Below, piece by piece: positions 6,723 to 14,960 of a DNA stretch of 24,040 nt; position 1 is the stretch's first letter, and each line of letters opens with the position of its first letter. Source of the DNA: Spirochaetia bacterium (GTDB taxonomy: Bacteria; Spirochaetota; Spirochaetia; Treponematales; Breznakiellaceae); the NCBI GenBank assembly GCA_026002265.1, contig BOBG01000020.1, positions 1 through 24,040 on the forward strand. Reading direction: 5' to 3'. A program made the translations under genes and the position numbers. The notes under the pieces are model-generated. The model searched no databases and was not told where the DNA came from. It saw only the letters and a program-made list of their open reading frames with translations.

Positions 6723-7349
6723 AGACTTGTTCGATAACTGAAGATATGATATAGTGAAAGAATGGGATAGGGAAAAAAGGCCAAAGACGCCAAAGAGGTT
6801 GTATTTAATAGGAGCCGATTACGGAGTCAGCAGAAGCACAGTATGCGAAACGATACAATGGGTAGAAGATACTCTGTCTAAAGACAAAACTTTCAAACTG
6901 CCCGGCAAGAAGGTTCTTAAGAAAGTAGCGGACGAGATTCAGTATATAGTGGTAGATATGACGGACGGAAAGTCCAATACAACGCCCTAAAAAAAACAGA
7001 AAGAGTATTATTCGGGGAAAAAGCATACTATAAAAACGGCGGTTGATCCATCAATCCTGATACAGGCGGATCTTGGGTATCTGGGAATAGAGGGGCTTCA
7101 TGCGAACAGTCAGATAGCGAAAAAAGCAAGTAAATATCATTATCATGAATTGAACAAACGGGAATTGGCGTATAACAAACGGCTTGCTAAAAAAAGAGTA
7201 GCCATTGAACATATCAATGCCAAAATAAAAACTTGTAAAAGCATGGCATATCCTTACCGAAATCATTGTAGGAGGCATTTGCTCAGGATATTTCTCATTT
7301 GTGGTATCATTAATTTCGAGCTACAAATTTAGACTTATCGAACAAGTCT
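6723..7349 (+). mobile_element. Degraded IS5-type insertion sequence
   Basis: Perfect 15-bp inverted repeats AGACTTGTTCGATAA (6723-6737) and TTATCGAACAAGTCT (7335-7349) bound a 627-bp element holding a broken IS5-family transposase. Intact relatives are about 850-900 bp. No clear target duplication is visible. The element interrupts a small minus-strand gene beginning at 7429. Confidence 0.8.
6754..7332 (+). pseudogene. IS5-family transposase, frameshifted and internally deleted
   Basis: The first frame (6754-6990) contains the helix-turn-helix ADYGVSRSTVCETIQWVEDT and LPGKKVLKKVADEIQYIVVD, where the aspartate is the first catalytic residue of the DDE fold. A shift near 6988 leads into QKEYYSGKKHTIKTAV. 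The middle of the catalytic domain is then missing, because ADLGYLGIEGLHANSQI follows directly. The last part, LAYNKRLAKKRVAIEHINAK, carries the catalytic glutamate region and ends at 7332. The first 60 or so residues are also absent. It cannot encode a working transposase. Confidence 0.8.
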
Positions 7350-7429
7350 ATTATACCTTCAAATAAAATTAAGGCCTCTTCAAAAGATATTTTCCAATCC
7401 TGAGCCAAGGTTTCTATCGCTTTATCCAT
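7310..7429 (-). pseudogene. 5-prime fragment of a small gene interrupted by the IS
   Basis: ATG 7429, with AAGGAGAT eight bases upstream, starts MDKAIETLAQDWKISFEEAL, a short amphipathic helical peptide. After about 27 codons the frame enters the IS right end at 7349 and stops at 7310. TTGACA (7487-7492) lies upstream with only a weak -10. The fragment follows the complete attC-like site in the minus direction, exactly where the next cassette gene would start. Family not recognised; no continuation was found beyond the other IS end. Confidence 0.5.
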
Positions 7430-7502
7430 AATTTTATCTCCTTATATTGAATTGAACAAACTGAACTTATAATATATTCACAAATATGTCAAGGTGTATT
7501 TC

Positions 7503-7575
7503 ACATAACGTTCCGGCTGTATATGACATTTTTGCAAGCCCGCTACTGCGGCGTAGCGTATAGCGTATGTTATGC
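7503..7575 (-). repeat. Complete attC-like recombination site D (73 bp)
   Basis: Read on the minus strand: GCATAAC (R-double-prime box, 7569-7575), ATACGCTATAC containing GCTATA, the central hairpin GCTACGCCGCAGTAGC, then GGGCTTGC, a right segment containing TATACAGC, and GTTATGT (R-prime box, 7503-7509). GCTATA can pair with TATACAGC apart from one unpaired base, which mimics the extrahelical base of integron attC sites. The boxes differ from the classic RYYYAAC/GTTRRRY consensus at one position each. It lies 12 bases past the stop of the GyrI-like gene, the normal place for an attC. Confidence 0.65.
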
Positions 7576-7586
7576 GACGTAGCCCA

Positions 7587-8219
7587 TTATTTATTTTTTA
7601 CTGGTATTCTTAAAACTGTTTTCATTTTTTCAGATTTTACTTTCCTAAAATCAGATAAATATATTTCATGATGCCATCTTTCCTTGTTTATATCATTCAT
7701 TAAATTATTTTGCTCTATATATTTATCTATCAATTTTATTGTTTTTGGTTCATCATCAAACGGGCCAATATGCATACATTGAACACATAAACCTTCGTTT
7801 ATTTTTACGTATTTTGCTTTTTCCGTATTTATTTTTTTATTCTTTACTACTTCATCACAAGCCCATTCAAATATTTTCTTATCAACAAATTCTGGCAAAC
7901 GTATTACGATTGTCCATATATATTTTGATTTATTTCCAATATCATTTTTATCATCAACCCACCAAAAACCTTCAAGAGGAGGCACAACATAATCAAAATA
8001 TCCCTCTGGAATATCATTCTTCTTTTTACTCATTTTTATTGTATATTGAATACTATATAAAACAGAGATTCCTTCATTAAATTCTCCATTTTCATCATTT
8101 GGATTCCCTTTTCCATCAATTGCCACATAATTCATTTCTGGAACATTTATTATTCCGGGGGTGGTTTTAGGCAAATATAATTCCTTGTTTTCTTTTTTAT
8201 AATCTATTACATTAACCAT
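7587..8219 (-). CDS. GyrI-like small-molecule-binding domain protein
   Basis: The 210-residue product begins MVNVIDYKKENKELYLPKTT and contains IINVPEMNYVAIDGKGNPND, YFDYVVPPLEGFWW, VQCMHIGPFDDEP and ERWHHEIYLSDFRKV. This is the stand-alone GyrI-like (AraC effector-binding/SOUL-type) family with its invariant DGKGNPN, PPLEG-W and HIGP(Y/F)D-EP motifs. Relatives bind hydrophobic cationic compounds, and some hydrolyse electrophilic ligands; it would act in the cytoplasm. It has no DNA-binding domain. ATG 8219 has AAGGAG at good spacing; the in-frame ATG 8234 overlaps that site and is unlikely. The gene has its own promoter and is framed by GTTATGC-type boxes like an integron cassette. It appears intact. 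Confidence 0.88.
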   Translation of the reverse strand: MVNVIDYKKENKELYLPKTTPGIINVPEMNYVAIDGKGNPNDENGEFNEGISVLYSIQYTIKMSKKKNDIPEGYFDYVVPPLEGFWWVDDKNDIGNKSKYIWTIVIRLPEFVDKKIFEWACDEVVKNKKINTEKAKYVKINEGLCVQCMHIGPFDDEPKTIKLIDKYIEQNNLMNDINKERWHHEIYLSDFRKVKSEKMKTVLRIPVKNK

Positions 8220-8240
8220 TGTTTTCTCCTTCATTATTTA

Positions 8241-8269
8241 ATGATACATTCACAAAATATTTTTGTCAA
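8241..8269 (-). promoter_or_regulatory. Promoter of the GyrI-like gene
   Basis: On the minus strand TTGACA (8264-8269) and TATCAT (8241-8246) are 17 bases apart. The leader before ATG 8219 would be only about 15-20 nt and contains AAGGAG. The promoter lies inside the proposed cassette, so the gene would not depend on array transcription. Confidence 0.75.
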
Positions 8270-8299
8270 GGATTTTTTATAATATTTACAAAAAGTTTA

Positions 8300-8317
8300 G
8301 GAGCTATGTCGCATAAC
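8300..8317 (-). repeat. Cassette-boundary box complementary to the attC start
   Basis: The minus strand reads GTTATGCGACATAGCTCC. The start of the attC-like site downstream of the same gene, read as its complement (7569-7585), is GTTATGCGACGTAGCCC, matching at 15 of 17 positions. In integron cassettes the start of the cassette and the 5-prime side of its own attC are complementary in just this way. The rest of an upstream attC is not seen; a decayed lipoprotein gene abuts instead. Confidence 0.58.
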
Positions 8318-8335
8318 TCCCTTATATACGAACTA

Positions 8336-8671
8336 CTAAGCGATCGTAAAACTTGTATAGAAAATCTTAGCGCCACCGGGTCCCGTATCCCCAATCTTAT
8401 GGGTTGCCGGAATATTGCCGCTGGTTTCATTTGAGCTACGTTGCTTCCCACCGTGCTACCCCTGAGACAAGCAAAGTCTCTATCCGCGTACTTATAGCAC
8501 CTGTACCCAGCATTTTTCCGATTTCCTTTGCCGATTTGTCGTCTACTTGTCCTGAAAGCCCTGTTCTTCACGAATCCTGGCCAGATTAGCGCGATCTAGC
8601 ACAATGAGTTTGCCATCGTCCACCAGTGCTGCTTCAAGCCGCCACACTAACAATACGTCCGTTTTAAAAAA
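8336..8671 (-). pseudogene. Broken CsgG/LpoB-like lipoprotein gene with IGDTGPGG module
   Basis: The minus strand encodes LEAALVDDGKLIVLDRANLA then RIREEQGFQ, the hallmark of CsgG/LpoB-like proteins (FxVLDR-NLxxIxxEQ-FQ). The next frame gives GQVDDKSAKEIGKMLGTGAI, their following helix. After one or more further shifts the third frame gives SGNIPATHKIGDTGPGGAKI and stops at 8336. The order CsgG-like domain, then IGDxGPGG module, fits treponemal lipoproteins. At least two frameshifts, loss of the N-terminus (signal peptide) and of most of the second module make it a remnant. It ends about 20 bases from the cassette-boundary box at 8317. Confidence 0.65.
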
Positions 8672-8688
8672 TATAAAAATAGCATCAA

Positions 8689-8850
8689 TCAACAAAAAAT
8701 GCTATTTCTATAATCAGAACCATTATATAAATTTCCTGAATAATCTCTATAGTGTTCATAATTGAAATTTTTAATATCTTGTTTCATTATTCTTTTTGTA
8801 TGTCCAAAGAAACTAATTATATTATCAAGTTCTTCAATACTTATATACAT
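8689..8850 (-). pseudogene. Short fragment of an unrecognised gene
   Basis: A 53-residue frame starts MYISIEELDNIISFFGHTKR, then IMKQDIKNFNYEHYRDYSGN, and ends at 8689. The codon just before its ATG region is a stop, but the preceding frame (YEKNKLLELSEKV) looks like its N-terminal continuation, suggesting a frameshift near 8850. No ribosome-binding site is evident. A nine-base stem AAATAGCAT/ATGCTATTT (about 8677-8707) overlaps its 3-prime end. The family is not recognised and expression is doubtful. The 185 bases between this and the chemoreceptor gene hold no gene I can support. Confidence 0.3.
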
Positions 8851-9035
8851 ACTTTTTCAGATAATTCCAATAATTTATTTTTTTCATAGCTGGTGGTTCC
8901 CCGTCCGCTGCGGAGGAGGCTGCCACTCACCCAGAGGCTTATACGGTGTTTGCAGAAAACCGGGAAAGTTCGGGGGATAATACCGGATAAGAACTGCAGG
9001 TACCGGGATGTAGGATTTGATGGGTGTCATCAAGA

Positions 9036-10904
9036 TCAGGTCTTAAACTTGGCTATTTCATCGTCCAATGCGCTGATGTGTTCCTTGTTACTCATGCTAA
9101 TTTCGTTTATCTGGTTAATGGCCTGATTTATCTGCCCCACTCCGGAAACCATTTCGCCCATGCCGTTGAGGACTTCACTGCTGATACGGTTAAGGTTGCC
9201 ACTTTCCTGGACCACGGAGTCCGAATCGGCGGCCATTTCGGTGGAGCCTTTTTTTACTTTACCGGTAATCTCGTTCAGCCGGTTGATGGATTCCATAATC
9301 TGTCGACCCCCGGCTTCCTGGGCCCCTATATCAGTACGTATGGTATTCTCTTTCTCCGATACGAGTTTTACCCCGTCATCAATGGCTTCAAACCGGGTAA
9401 GCACATCCTGAGACTGGCGGGTAATAGTATCAATACTAGCCTTTATTTTTTTGAGCATCGCCATGGTGGTTTTGGATTGCTCGCTGGAGGATTCGGCCAG
9501 TTTGCGGATTTCGTTGGCCACCACTGCAAACCCCTTGCCCGCTTCCCCGGCGTGGGCAGCTTCTATGGCGGCGTTCATGGAAAGCAGGTTCGTCTGGCTG
9601 GCAATATTTTCCATGACGGCATTGATTTCCAGAAGCCCCTCGGATTCCCTGGCGATCCCCTGAATGTCATTGGAGACGGCTTCAAGCCCGGTGCGGCCAT
9701 TCCCGGAAGCTTCCATGAGAGAGTTCATATTGACGGCGTTGTTTGCCAAAATTTGATTAACCTCATTGATTTGTCCTATCATATCCTTCACCGCCTGGGC
9801 GGATACCTCCACACTGGAGGATTGTTCCTCTATAAGGCGGTTAAGGGCTTCTATGTTTACATTGATACGGCCTATTGCGGCGGCTGTTTCTTCAACCCCT
9901 GAAACCTGGCGGTTTATCTGGTCCTTGCTGTTGTTGATAGTGGCATCTATCTGGTGCATTGCGGCGGCGGTCCCGTTCATATTGAACGCTAATTCCTGGC
10001 CAATCTTCTCAAGCCCATGGGTTTTGCCTTGGATTACCGTAACCAGAGTTTTGATATTCGCAAAGGTTTGGTTAAAGAAACCGGCCATAATGCCGATTTC
10101 ATTGTTTGTTTTAAGCTCGACACGCCGGGTAAGGTCGGTTTTTCCGTCGGTAAAAATGCTTTTAAGGCCGGTAATCACCGTGGATAGGGGGGAAAGGACC
10201 TGGTGCTGCATATAGATAAAGTTAAAGACCATAAGAGACAGCACCAGGGCGATGGAGAGTGCGACAATTACTGCCGATACCGACTGAGCCTGGAGCATTT
10301 TTTCCATAAAGGCCTCGGTACGGCGGTTTACCATCTGCTCAAATTGGCCCATAGGAGCCATAATTTTTGCGATTTCGTTTTCATAGGCGTCACTAAAGAC
10401 CAGGGATATGGCTTTTTCTCTATCCGGTTCCCTCTGAACCGTATAGTTCCCCTGGGTGTCCTTAAAAATGCCCTTCACAGCGTTCATGGCTTCCACTTCC
10501 AAGGGTACTAGGGCCTCAGAAAGGGCGTTAGCTTGGTCCACAAGGGCAAATTCAGCATCGGTAACACCGTATTCCTTCATTAACTCAAGGAGTACCCGCT
10601 TTTGGCCCGGAGCAATTTGGGAATTCGCGGACCGTGGTTCCTCGCCGCCCATTACCGCCAGCACCTTATTGTAGGCACTTTCTGCTTTTGCTAAGCCGGT
10701 GACCACATAGTTGCGTACTTGTTTGGTCAGTTCATCAGAGCCGGCACGAAGCTCGTCCACCAGGAGCATACTATAAAAGCGTTGATCCGCCGCGTTCCGG
10801 ACCTGGCGGTTATGCTGGATAAGGTACGCCAGCATAGCGGCGGTGGCAAGGCTTGCAATCAGGATAATAGTATCAATAACGATTACCGCTTTCTTAATAG
10901 TCAT
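9036..10904 (-). CDS. Methyl-accepting chemotaxis protein with helical-bundle-like sensor
   Basis: The 622-residue receptor has a first membrane helix (about 8-29), a periplasmic region of about 175 residues predicted largely helical (a four-helix-bundle-type sensor), a second membrane helix (about 206-231), a HAMP domain and a long coiled-coil signalling domain. The hairpin tip that binds CheA/CheW is intact: [20 protein letters not shown], then [20 protein letters not shown]. Methylation-type Q/E-rich heptads flank it. There is no C-terminal CheR/CheB-binding pentapeptide; the protein ends EIAKFKT. The start has GAAGGG upstream, and its own promoter lies at 11027-11055. It lies downstream of a second receptor on the same strand. 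The ligand cannot be told from sequence. Confidence 0.93.
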   Translation of the reverse strand: MTIKKAVIVIDTIILIASLATAAMLAYLIQHNRQVRNAADQRFYSMLLVDELRAGSDELTKQVRNYVVTGLAKAESAYNKVLAVMGGEEPRSANSQIAPGQKRVLLELMKEYGVTDAEFALVDQANALSEALVPLEVEAMNAVKGIFKDTQGNYTVQREPDREKAISLVFSDAYENEIAKIMAPMGQFEQMVNRRTEAFMEKMLQAQSVSAVIVALSIALVLSLMVFNFIYMQHQVLSPLSTVITGLKSIFTDGKTDLTRRVELKTNNEIGIMAGFFNQTFANIKTLVTVIQGKTHGLEKIGQELAFNMNGTAAAMHQIDATINNSKDQINRQVSGVEETAAAIGRINVNIEALNRLIEEQSSSVEVSAQAVKDMIGQINEVNQILANNAVNMNSLMEASGNGRTGLEAVSNDIQGIARESEGLLEINAVMENIASQTNLLSMNAAIEAAHAGEAGKGFAVVANEIRKLAESSSEQSKTTMAMLKKIKASIDTITRQSQDVLTRFEAIDDGVKLVSEKENTIRTDIGAQEAGGRQIMESINRLNEITGKVKKGSTEMAADSDSVVQESGNLNRISSEVLNGMGEMVSGVGQINQAINQINEISMSNKEHISALDDEIAKFKT

Positions 10905-11026
10905 GGAACAACCCTTCTTTTTAGCAGGCAGTTATCAGCAGGAGCGTGAAAAAAGCTTCCGACTCTCCACTGACAAGAATATACAAAAAAAGCAATAATT
11001 GTTTAGTTTTGCTTATGCTGGTTGAC

Positions 11027-11055
11027 ATAATAATCAGGTTGATTTCTCATGTCAA
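11027..11055 (-). promoter_or_regulatory. Promoter of the downstream chemoreceptor gene
   Basis: On the minus strand TTGACA (11050-11055) and TATTAT (11027-11032) have a 17-base spacer. The transcript would carry a leader of roughly 115 nt before ATG 10904. The surrounding bases, GTTGACATAATAATCAGG and its partner CATGTCAAG, form an imperfect palindrome that could be an operator. Confidence 0.65.
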
Positions 11056-11162
11056 GAGAAGATAGGGGAAAAGTCCACGGATTTAATAGGGGTTCGTTTG
11101 CACCTTTGCACTCTCACTTTTTTACTTTACGGTGAAAAATTCCTCATTACCACCCTCTTCCC

Positions 11163-13367
11163 TTACTCAACCTTGAACCGCGAAACTTCCTGTACCAGAA
11201 TACCGATGTTCTCCTTGTTGCGGCCGCTCAACTCGTTGACACTATTCACTGCCACGTTGATCTGATCTGCACCGGTGGCCATCTCGTTCATGCCACCACT
11301 AATTTCCTGTGTCATTTTTTCCAGATTTTTGCTTTCCTGGATAACTTCTTTGCTGCCTTCAAGCATTTCCATGGAACCGCCCTTCACCTGCTGGGTAACT
11401 TCATTAAGCCGGCTGATGGCTTCAAGGATCTGCTTGCTTCCCGCGCCTTGTTCTTCCATGGCATTGCGGATATTTTCTTCCTGATTTGCCACCGTTCTCA
11501 CGCCACCGTCGATGGCCTCAAACTTGTTCAACACCGAATCAGTAGATGTGGTGATCTTGTCAATAGAAGTTTTGATTTTTTTAAGTACGGTGTTGATGGT
11601 CTTTGACTGCTCAGAGGAGCTTTCCGCCAGTTTACGGATCTCGTCGGCGACTACCGCGAAGCCCTTGCCCGCTTCTCCGGCGTGAGCCGCTTCAATGGCG
11701 GCGTTCATGGAAAGGAGGTTGGTCTGGCTTGCGATGTTTTCCATAACCGCGTTGATTTCCATGAGTCCCTCGGATTCGCGGGCAATTTCCCGAATGTCCG
11801 CGGCCACATCCTGTAAACCCTGCCGTCCTACCCCGGCGGCTTCGGAAAGCTCGTGTACGTTATCGCCGTTCTTGACCAGGGTTTGGGTAACAGACTGAAT
11901 GTTGGCCAGCATTTCTTCAATGGCCGACGAGGAGCGAGATACGCTTGAACTTTGTTTCTCGATATGGCTGTTGAGTTTGCCGATGTTGGCCGTCATCTGT
12001 TCCATTGTGGAGTTGGTTTCGGTAACGCTGGCGCTCTGGTTGGTCACGCGGGCTTTGATGCTCTGAATGTTAGCGGTGATCTCGTTGATCGCCGCGGCGG
12101 TTTCGGTCATGTTGGCGGAAAGATTGTTGCCGATGTCAGAGAGGGCCGCGGACTGTTTTTTGATGGTAAGAATCAGGTTTTTGATTTTTTTCAGGGTCGA
12201 ATTAAAGTATTTGGCAAGGTCGCCTATTTCATCCTTGGACTTGATGTCAACCGTCTTGGTCAGATCTCCCTCTCCTTCGGATATGTCTTTTAAGGTTAGA
12301 GCGACATTGACAATAGGTTTGGTAACGCCTCCGGAAACCAGGAAAATGATGATTGCCGCAATGATAATCGCCCCTATTGCAATTCCTATGGTAAATAGGG
12401 TAAGGTTATTCACATCCTGAAGTATCAAATTCCTGTCGATTCCGATCATAACCCCCCAGTTTACCCCGGTGGCACCGATACTAAAGGGATACACGACTAT
12501 TTCAAGGTTGGTATCGATAGCCACCGAATATTTCCGGAGCTTAATGATTTCTCCCCGCTGCAGCGCCGAAACAACTAAATTGACATCATTCCCATAGAGC
12601 GGACGCTGGGCATCGGTTAGCAGCTTACCGTTTTGGGCAGGAACACCGCTGGCGATAATGGTGCCGTTATTGGTATATACAGACATAGCAGTAATATCTG
12701 CGTTGCCTTTGATAGCGGTGTCTACAACGGGCTGGAGGTAGGCTGTATCAACCCGCATTGCCACCCGGCCTACTACCTGACCGCTTGCGCGGTGAATTAT
12801 CGGAGCGCTGATCTTAATGGTGTAGGTATCTTTACCGTTAATATTCTCGGGTACCGCATCGTATATCATTTCTTTCCGTGCGTTAGGCCCGTTTATGGTC
12901 TGCATTTCACCCTCTACATCGTTATAAGTGAGATGTTCTATTGTCCCGGAGCTCCGGGTAAACCAGTCGGCGTATTGGCCGGTAGAGGTGTTTCCTGGTT
13001 CACCAATAAAACTGGCGTCTATGCCCTTATCGATAGTATCTGGCTTGAATACCACCGTGATATCTTCTATACGTTCCTGGGCTGTGATAGTAGATTCCAA
13101 AATTTCAGTGAAAGTGTAACGCTGATAGCCTATGCTTCTTTTATCATAATCCGCCAGCATGTCTGCAAGATCATTTAACGTGCGCAGATAAAGTTCGTAG
13201 CGCGCCTGAATGTTTCGCGCCTGTTCGGCCACAAAGCGTTCCTGGCTTTGTGCAGACTTCGCCAATTGCATAGAGGACGCCTGACTGAGCAGAATGATGG
13301 AAATGCCGGCTATAACTACCACAAGGATTGTGATGACAATAATACTGAGTCTGAATTTAAGTTTCAT
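11163..13367 (-). CDS. Methyl-accepting chemotaxis protein with Cache-type sensor
   Basis: The 734-residue receptor starts with a membrane helix (about 8-29), then a periplasmic region of about 290 residues with Cache-like features: a long N-terminal helix, the strand [16 protein letters not shown], then [10 protein letters not shown] and GRVAMRVD followed by a second lobe with [17 protein letters not shown] second membrane helix (about 323-347, rich in Ile/Ala), a HAMP domain and the cytoplasmic hairpin follow, with tip [20 protein letters not shown] and [17 protein letters not shown]. Double Cache domains bind small ligands such as amino or organic acids. GGAGGTG lies upstream of ATG 13367. 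It ends EVSRFKVE without a CheR-tethering pentapeptide. It lies upstream of the other receptor, separated by 258 bases holding a separate promoter. Confidence 0.93.
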   Translation of the reverse strand: MKLKFRLSIIVITILVVVIAGISIILLSQASSMQLAKSAQSQERFVAEQARNIQARYELYLRTLNDLADMLADYDKRSIGYQRYTFTEILESTITAQERIEDITVVFKPDTIDKGIDASFIGEPGNTSTGQYADWFTRSSGTIEHLTYNDVEGEMQTINGPNARKEMIYDAVPENINGKDTYTIKISAPIIHRASGQVVGRVAMRVDTAYLQPVVDTAIKGNADITAMSVYTNNGTIIASGVPAQNGKLLTDAQRPLYGNDVNLVVSALQRGEIIKLRKYSVAIDTNLEIVVYPFSIGATGVNWGVMIGIDRNLILQDVNNLTLFTIGIAIGAIIIAAIIIFLVSGGVTKPIVNVALTLKDISEGEGDLTKTVDIKSKDEIGDLAKYFNSTLKKIKNLILTIKKQSAALSDIGNNLSANMTETAAAINEITANIQSIKARVTNQSASVTETNSTMEQMTANIGKLNSHIEKQSSSVSRSSSAIEEMLANIQSVTQTLVKNGDNVHELSEAAGVGRQGLQDVAADIREIARESEGLMEINAVMENIASQTNLLSMNAAIEAAHAGEAGKGFAVVADEIRKLAESSSEQSKTINTVLKKIKTSIDKITTSTDSVLNKFEAIDGGVRTVANQEENIRNAMEEQGAGSKQILEAISRLNEVTQQVKGGSMEMLEGSKEVIQESKNLEKMTQEISGGMNEMATGADQINVAVNSVNELSGRNKENIGILVQEVSRFKVE

Positions 13368-13518
13368 ATATGCACACCTCCAGAATATCTAAAAACAAAA
13401 CTGAAAAGCTGTATACACCCTAGTAAACCTATCGGTGGTGGGTGGGGGTAAGAATTTTATAAGGACAAACCACATGGATCTTTACAACCTCTTATATAGT
13501 ATTTTAGCAACACTTGCT

Positions 13519-14062
13519 TAGGTAGTGTCGTCAAAAGAGTCCGGCAAAGAGGATAATGCAACGGAGGTAAAGAGCGGATAAGGCAGCACTTTTCGTATAC
13601 CGAGTCGCAATCCCGCGCCACTGTTTTAACGCTAAAATCACATTCTCTATCAGGTGTCGCTCTTTATATAACTCTTTATCATAGTCCCGCTGCACCTTCC
13701 GATTCCGTTTCGGCGGTATTACTACCTTTGTTCCGGATTTAACCGCTTGTTCTACAATCATATCTGTATCATATCCTCGGTCTGCAAGCAATACATTTCC
13801 ATTCCAGCTATCAAGTCCACTGCAGAGCAGCAATCTGCCTCCGGACCGGCAGGTACGATTATTCCACCGGACATCCACGTTTATCAATGGCGAGGTGTGT
13901 TTTGGTGTTCAGCCCCATCCGGTTATTCCCACCTCGTGTACCGCAGGCATCCGGGTGTACTTTCCTGTGTGTTGCATTTATCATCACCCATTCCAGATCC
14001 GGTCCGCCGATGGCCTGTTCAGCCACGTTCTGCCAGATGCCCTTTTTTGACGATACCACCTA
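13519..14062 (-). mobile_element. Deleted IS5 (IS427-like) element, 544 bp
   Basis: The ends are related inverted repeats: TAGGTAGTGTCGTCAAAAGA (13519-13538) and, reversed, TAGGTGGTATCGTCAAAAAA (14043-14062). They bound a broken transposase. Intact relatives are about 800-850 bp, so roughly 250-300 bp is missing, mainly at the 5-prime end of the transposase right after the inverted repeat. The near-intact ends mean it could still be moved by a related transposase supplied elsewhere. Confidence 0.75.
13531..14059 (-). pseudogene. IS427-like transposase remnant, N-terminally deleted and frameshifted
   Basis: The first frame (14059-13859) reads GIWQNVAEQAIGGPDLEWVM, INATHRKVHPDACGTRGGNN and GLNTKTHLAIDKRGCPVE, matching the region around the first catalytic Asp (usually VMIDAT; here Asn replaces Asp). 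The second frame (13887-13531) continues with LLADRGYDTDMIVEQAVKSG, VVIPPKRNRKVQRDYDKELY and KERHLIENVILALKQWRGIA, holding the second Asp and the Glu. The first 70 or so residues are missing and the frames overlap near 13870, so it is inactive. Confidence 0.82.
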
Positions 14063-14069
14063 GTTGACA

Positions 14070-14140
14070 TGGCAGATCGAGGTCTGACCCCATGTAAGTA
14101 TATATATTGAAATGGGATACCGGAGGTCTGTCCCCAAAAT
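14070..14140 (-). repeat. REP-like repeat upstream of the REP-associated transposase
   Basis: Two facing copies of a short motif occur here: GAGGTCTGACCCCA (14079-14092) and GGAGGTCTGTCCCCA (14122-14136). Their complement TGGGGACAGACCTCC recurs at 14749-14763. Read on the minus strand, the block (GACAGACCTC, ATATATACTTAC, CAGACCTCGATCTGC) is closely matched, with an insertion, at 19531-19675. Such flanking repeats are the substrates of REP-associated tyrosine transposases. Confidence 0.65.
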
Positions 14141-14231
14141 TCAAAAAAATTCCGGCAAACTGAATCAAAACTATAACTTCATCCCATGATCTTATTGATC
14201 GCCACAAACCGGCGATCAAAGGGAGGAGTTT

Positions 14232-14879
14232 ATGGCGCGTCCAGAACGTGGGGATACGAGCACAGGAAAAACATATCATGTAGCTTCGGAGATCAACCGG
14301 AAAGCTTTTGATTTGCAGGATGATGAGGACAAGGAAATGTTCCTGAAAGTGATCGAGGAGGCGAAAGCGAAAAAGAACTATAAATTCGAGCTTCACAACT
14401 TCTGCATCATGGATAATCATTTTCACTTTTTAATTACCCCGGAGTTTGGCCAAAGCCTATCCATCATAATGAAATGGATCAAAATGGTTCTCGCCATTCG
14501 GTGGAACCATAAGTATGGAAAAACCGGACATTTATGGGGAGATCGATTCTTCTCGCGGGAGATCATTGACGATGAAGATTTCATCACAGTCTACAATTAC
14601 ATCGATCAAAACCCGGTAAAAGCTGGTATCGTGGAGAAGCCGGAGGATTGGCCGTGGGGTGGGTTGCATCATCACCAAGTCGGAGATACCCGGATAGTGA
14701 ATGCTGCGCCGGAGTGGGTGTTGGAGCGGCTGCCGTGGCACCGGCAACTGGGGACAGACCTCCGTCCTAATCCGGCACTTTACCCACAAAATCAACTACA
14801 TTCCGGAGGAATTTTCAACAAAAATAACTCGGATAGTCTCATCAATCATTTTTCCGGCGATTCACTGCGAAAAAGGTGA
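14232..14879 (+). CDS. REP-associated tyrosine transposase (Y1/HUH superfamily)
   Basis: The 215-residue product contains NFCIMDNHFHFLITP with the metal-binding His-Phe-His (63-65), GHLWGDRFFSREI, and VYNYIDQNPVKAGIVEKPED with the nucleophilic tyrosine (most likely Tyr 123, in YxxxNPVKAG). These are the TnpA-REP signatures. Such enzymes nick single-stranded REP hairpins and are usually single-copy, domesticated relatives of IS200/IS605 transposases. GGGAGGAG precedes ATG 14232. The last 45 or so residues have no homology to the catalytic core and are partly encoded by a REP-like repeat (14749-14763, giving LGTDLR), so the family-typical end may be near residue 170. It appears intact. Confidence 0.88.
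   Translation: MARPERGDTSTGKTYHVASEINRKAFDLQDDEDKEMFLKVIEEAKAKKNYKFELHNFCIMDNHFHFLITPEFGQSLSIIMKWIKMVLAIRWNHKYGKTGHLWGDRFFSREIIDDEDFITVYNYIDQNPVKAGIVEKPEDWPWGGLHHHQVGDTRIVNAAPEWVLERLPWHRQLGTDLRPNPALYPQNQLHSGGIFNKNNSDSLINHFSGDSLRKR
14749..14763 (+). repeat. REP-like motif inside the transposase coding region
   Basis: TGGGGACAGACCTCC is the exact reverse complement of 14122-14136, so inverted copies lie on both sides of the catalytic part of the transposase gene. A third match (TGGGGACAGACCTC) is at 19538-19551. Confidence 0.7.
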
Positions 14880-14960
14880 AGGTTTTATACTCTTGAAATA
14901 ATAGAAAAAATATGTTCAGATTCCGAAAAATGAAAATGTTGTAGTAAGTATGGAGAGAGA

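Noticed and set aside
8880..9030. Possible formylglycine-enzyme-like C-terminus on the plus strand (NCRYRD, DVGFDG)
   Set aside because: The match is too short, no frame is consistent over more than about 25 codons, and the key GGSW...GFR order is not met.
9024..9902. Long plus-strand open frame (292 codons)
   Set aside because: It is antisense to the conserved signalling domain of the chemoreceptor at 9036-10904, has low-complexity aromatic/glycine composition and no ribosome-binding site.
12633..13178. Plus-strand open frame of 181 codons
   Set aside because: It is antisense to the sensor region of the second chemoreceptor and resembles no protein family.
14019..14426. Minus-strand open frame of 135 codons
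   Set aside because: It runs antisense to the REP-associated transposase start and the REP block and has no start signal.
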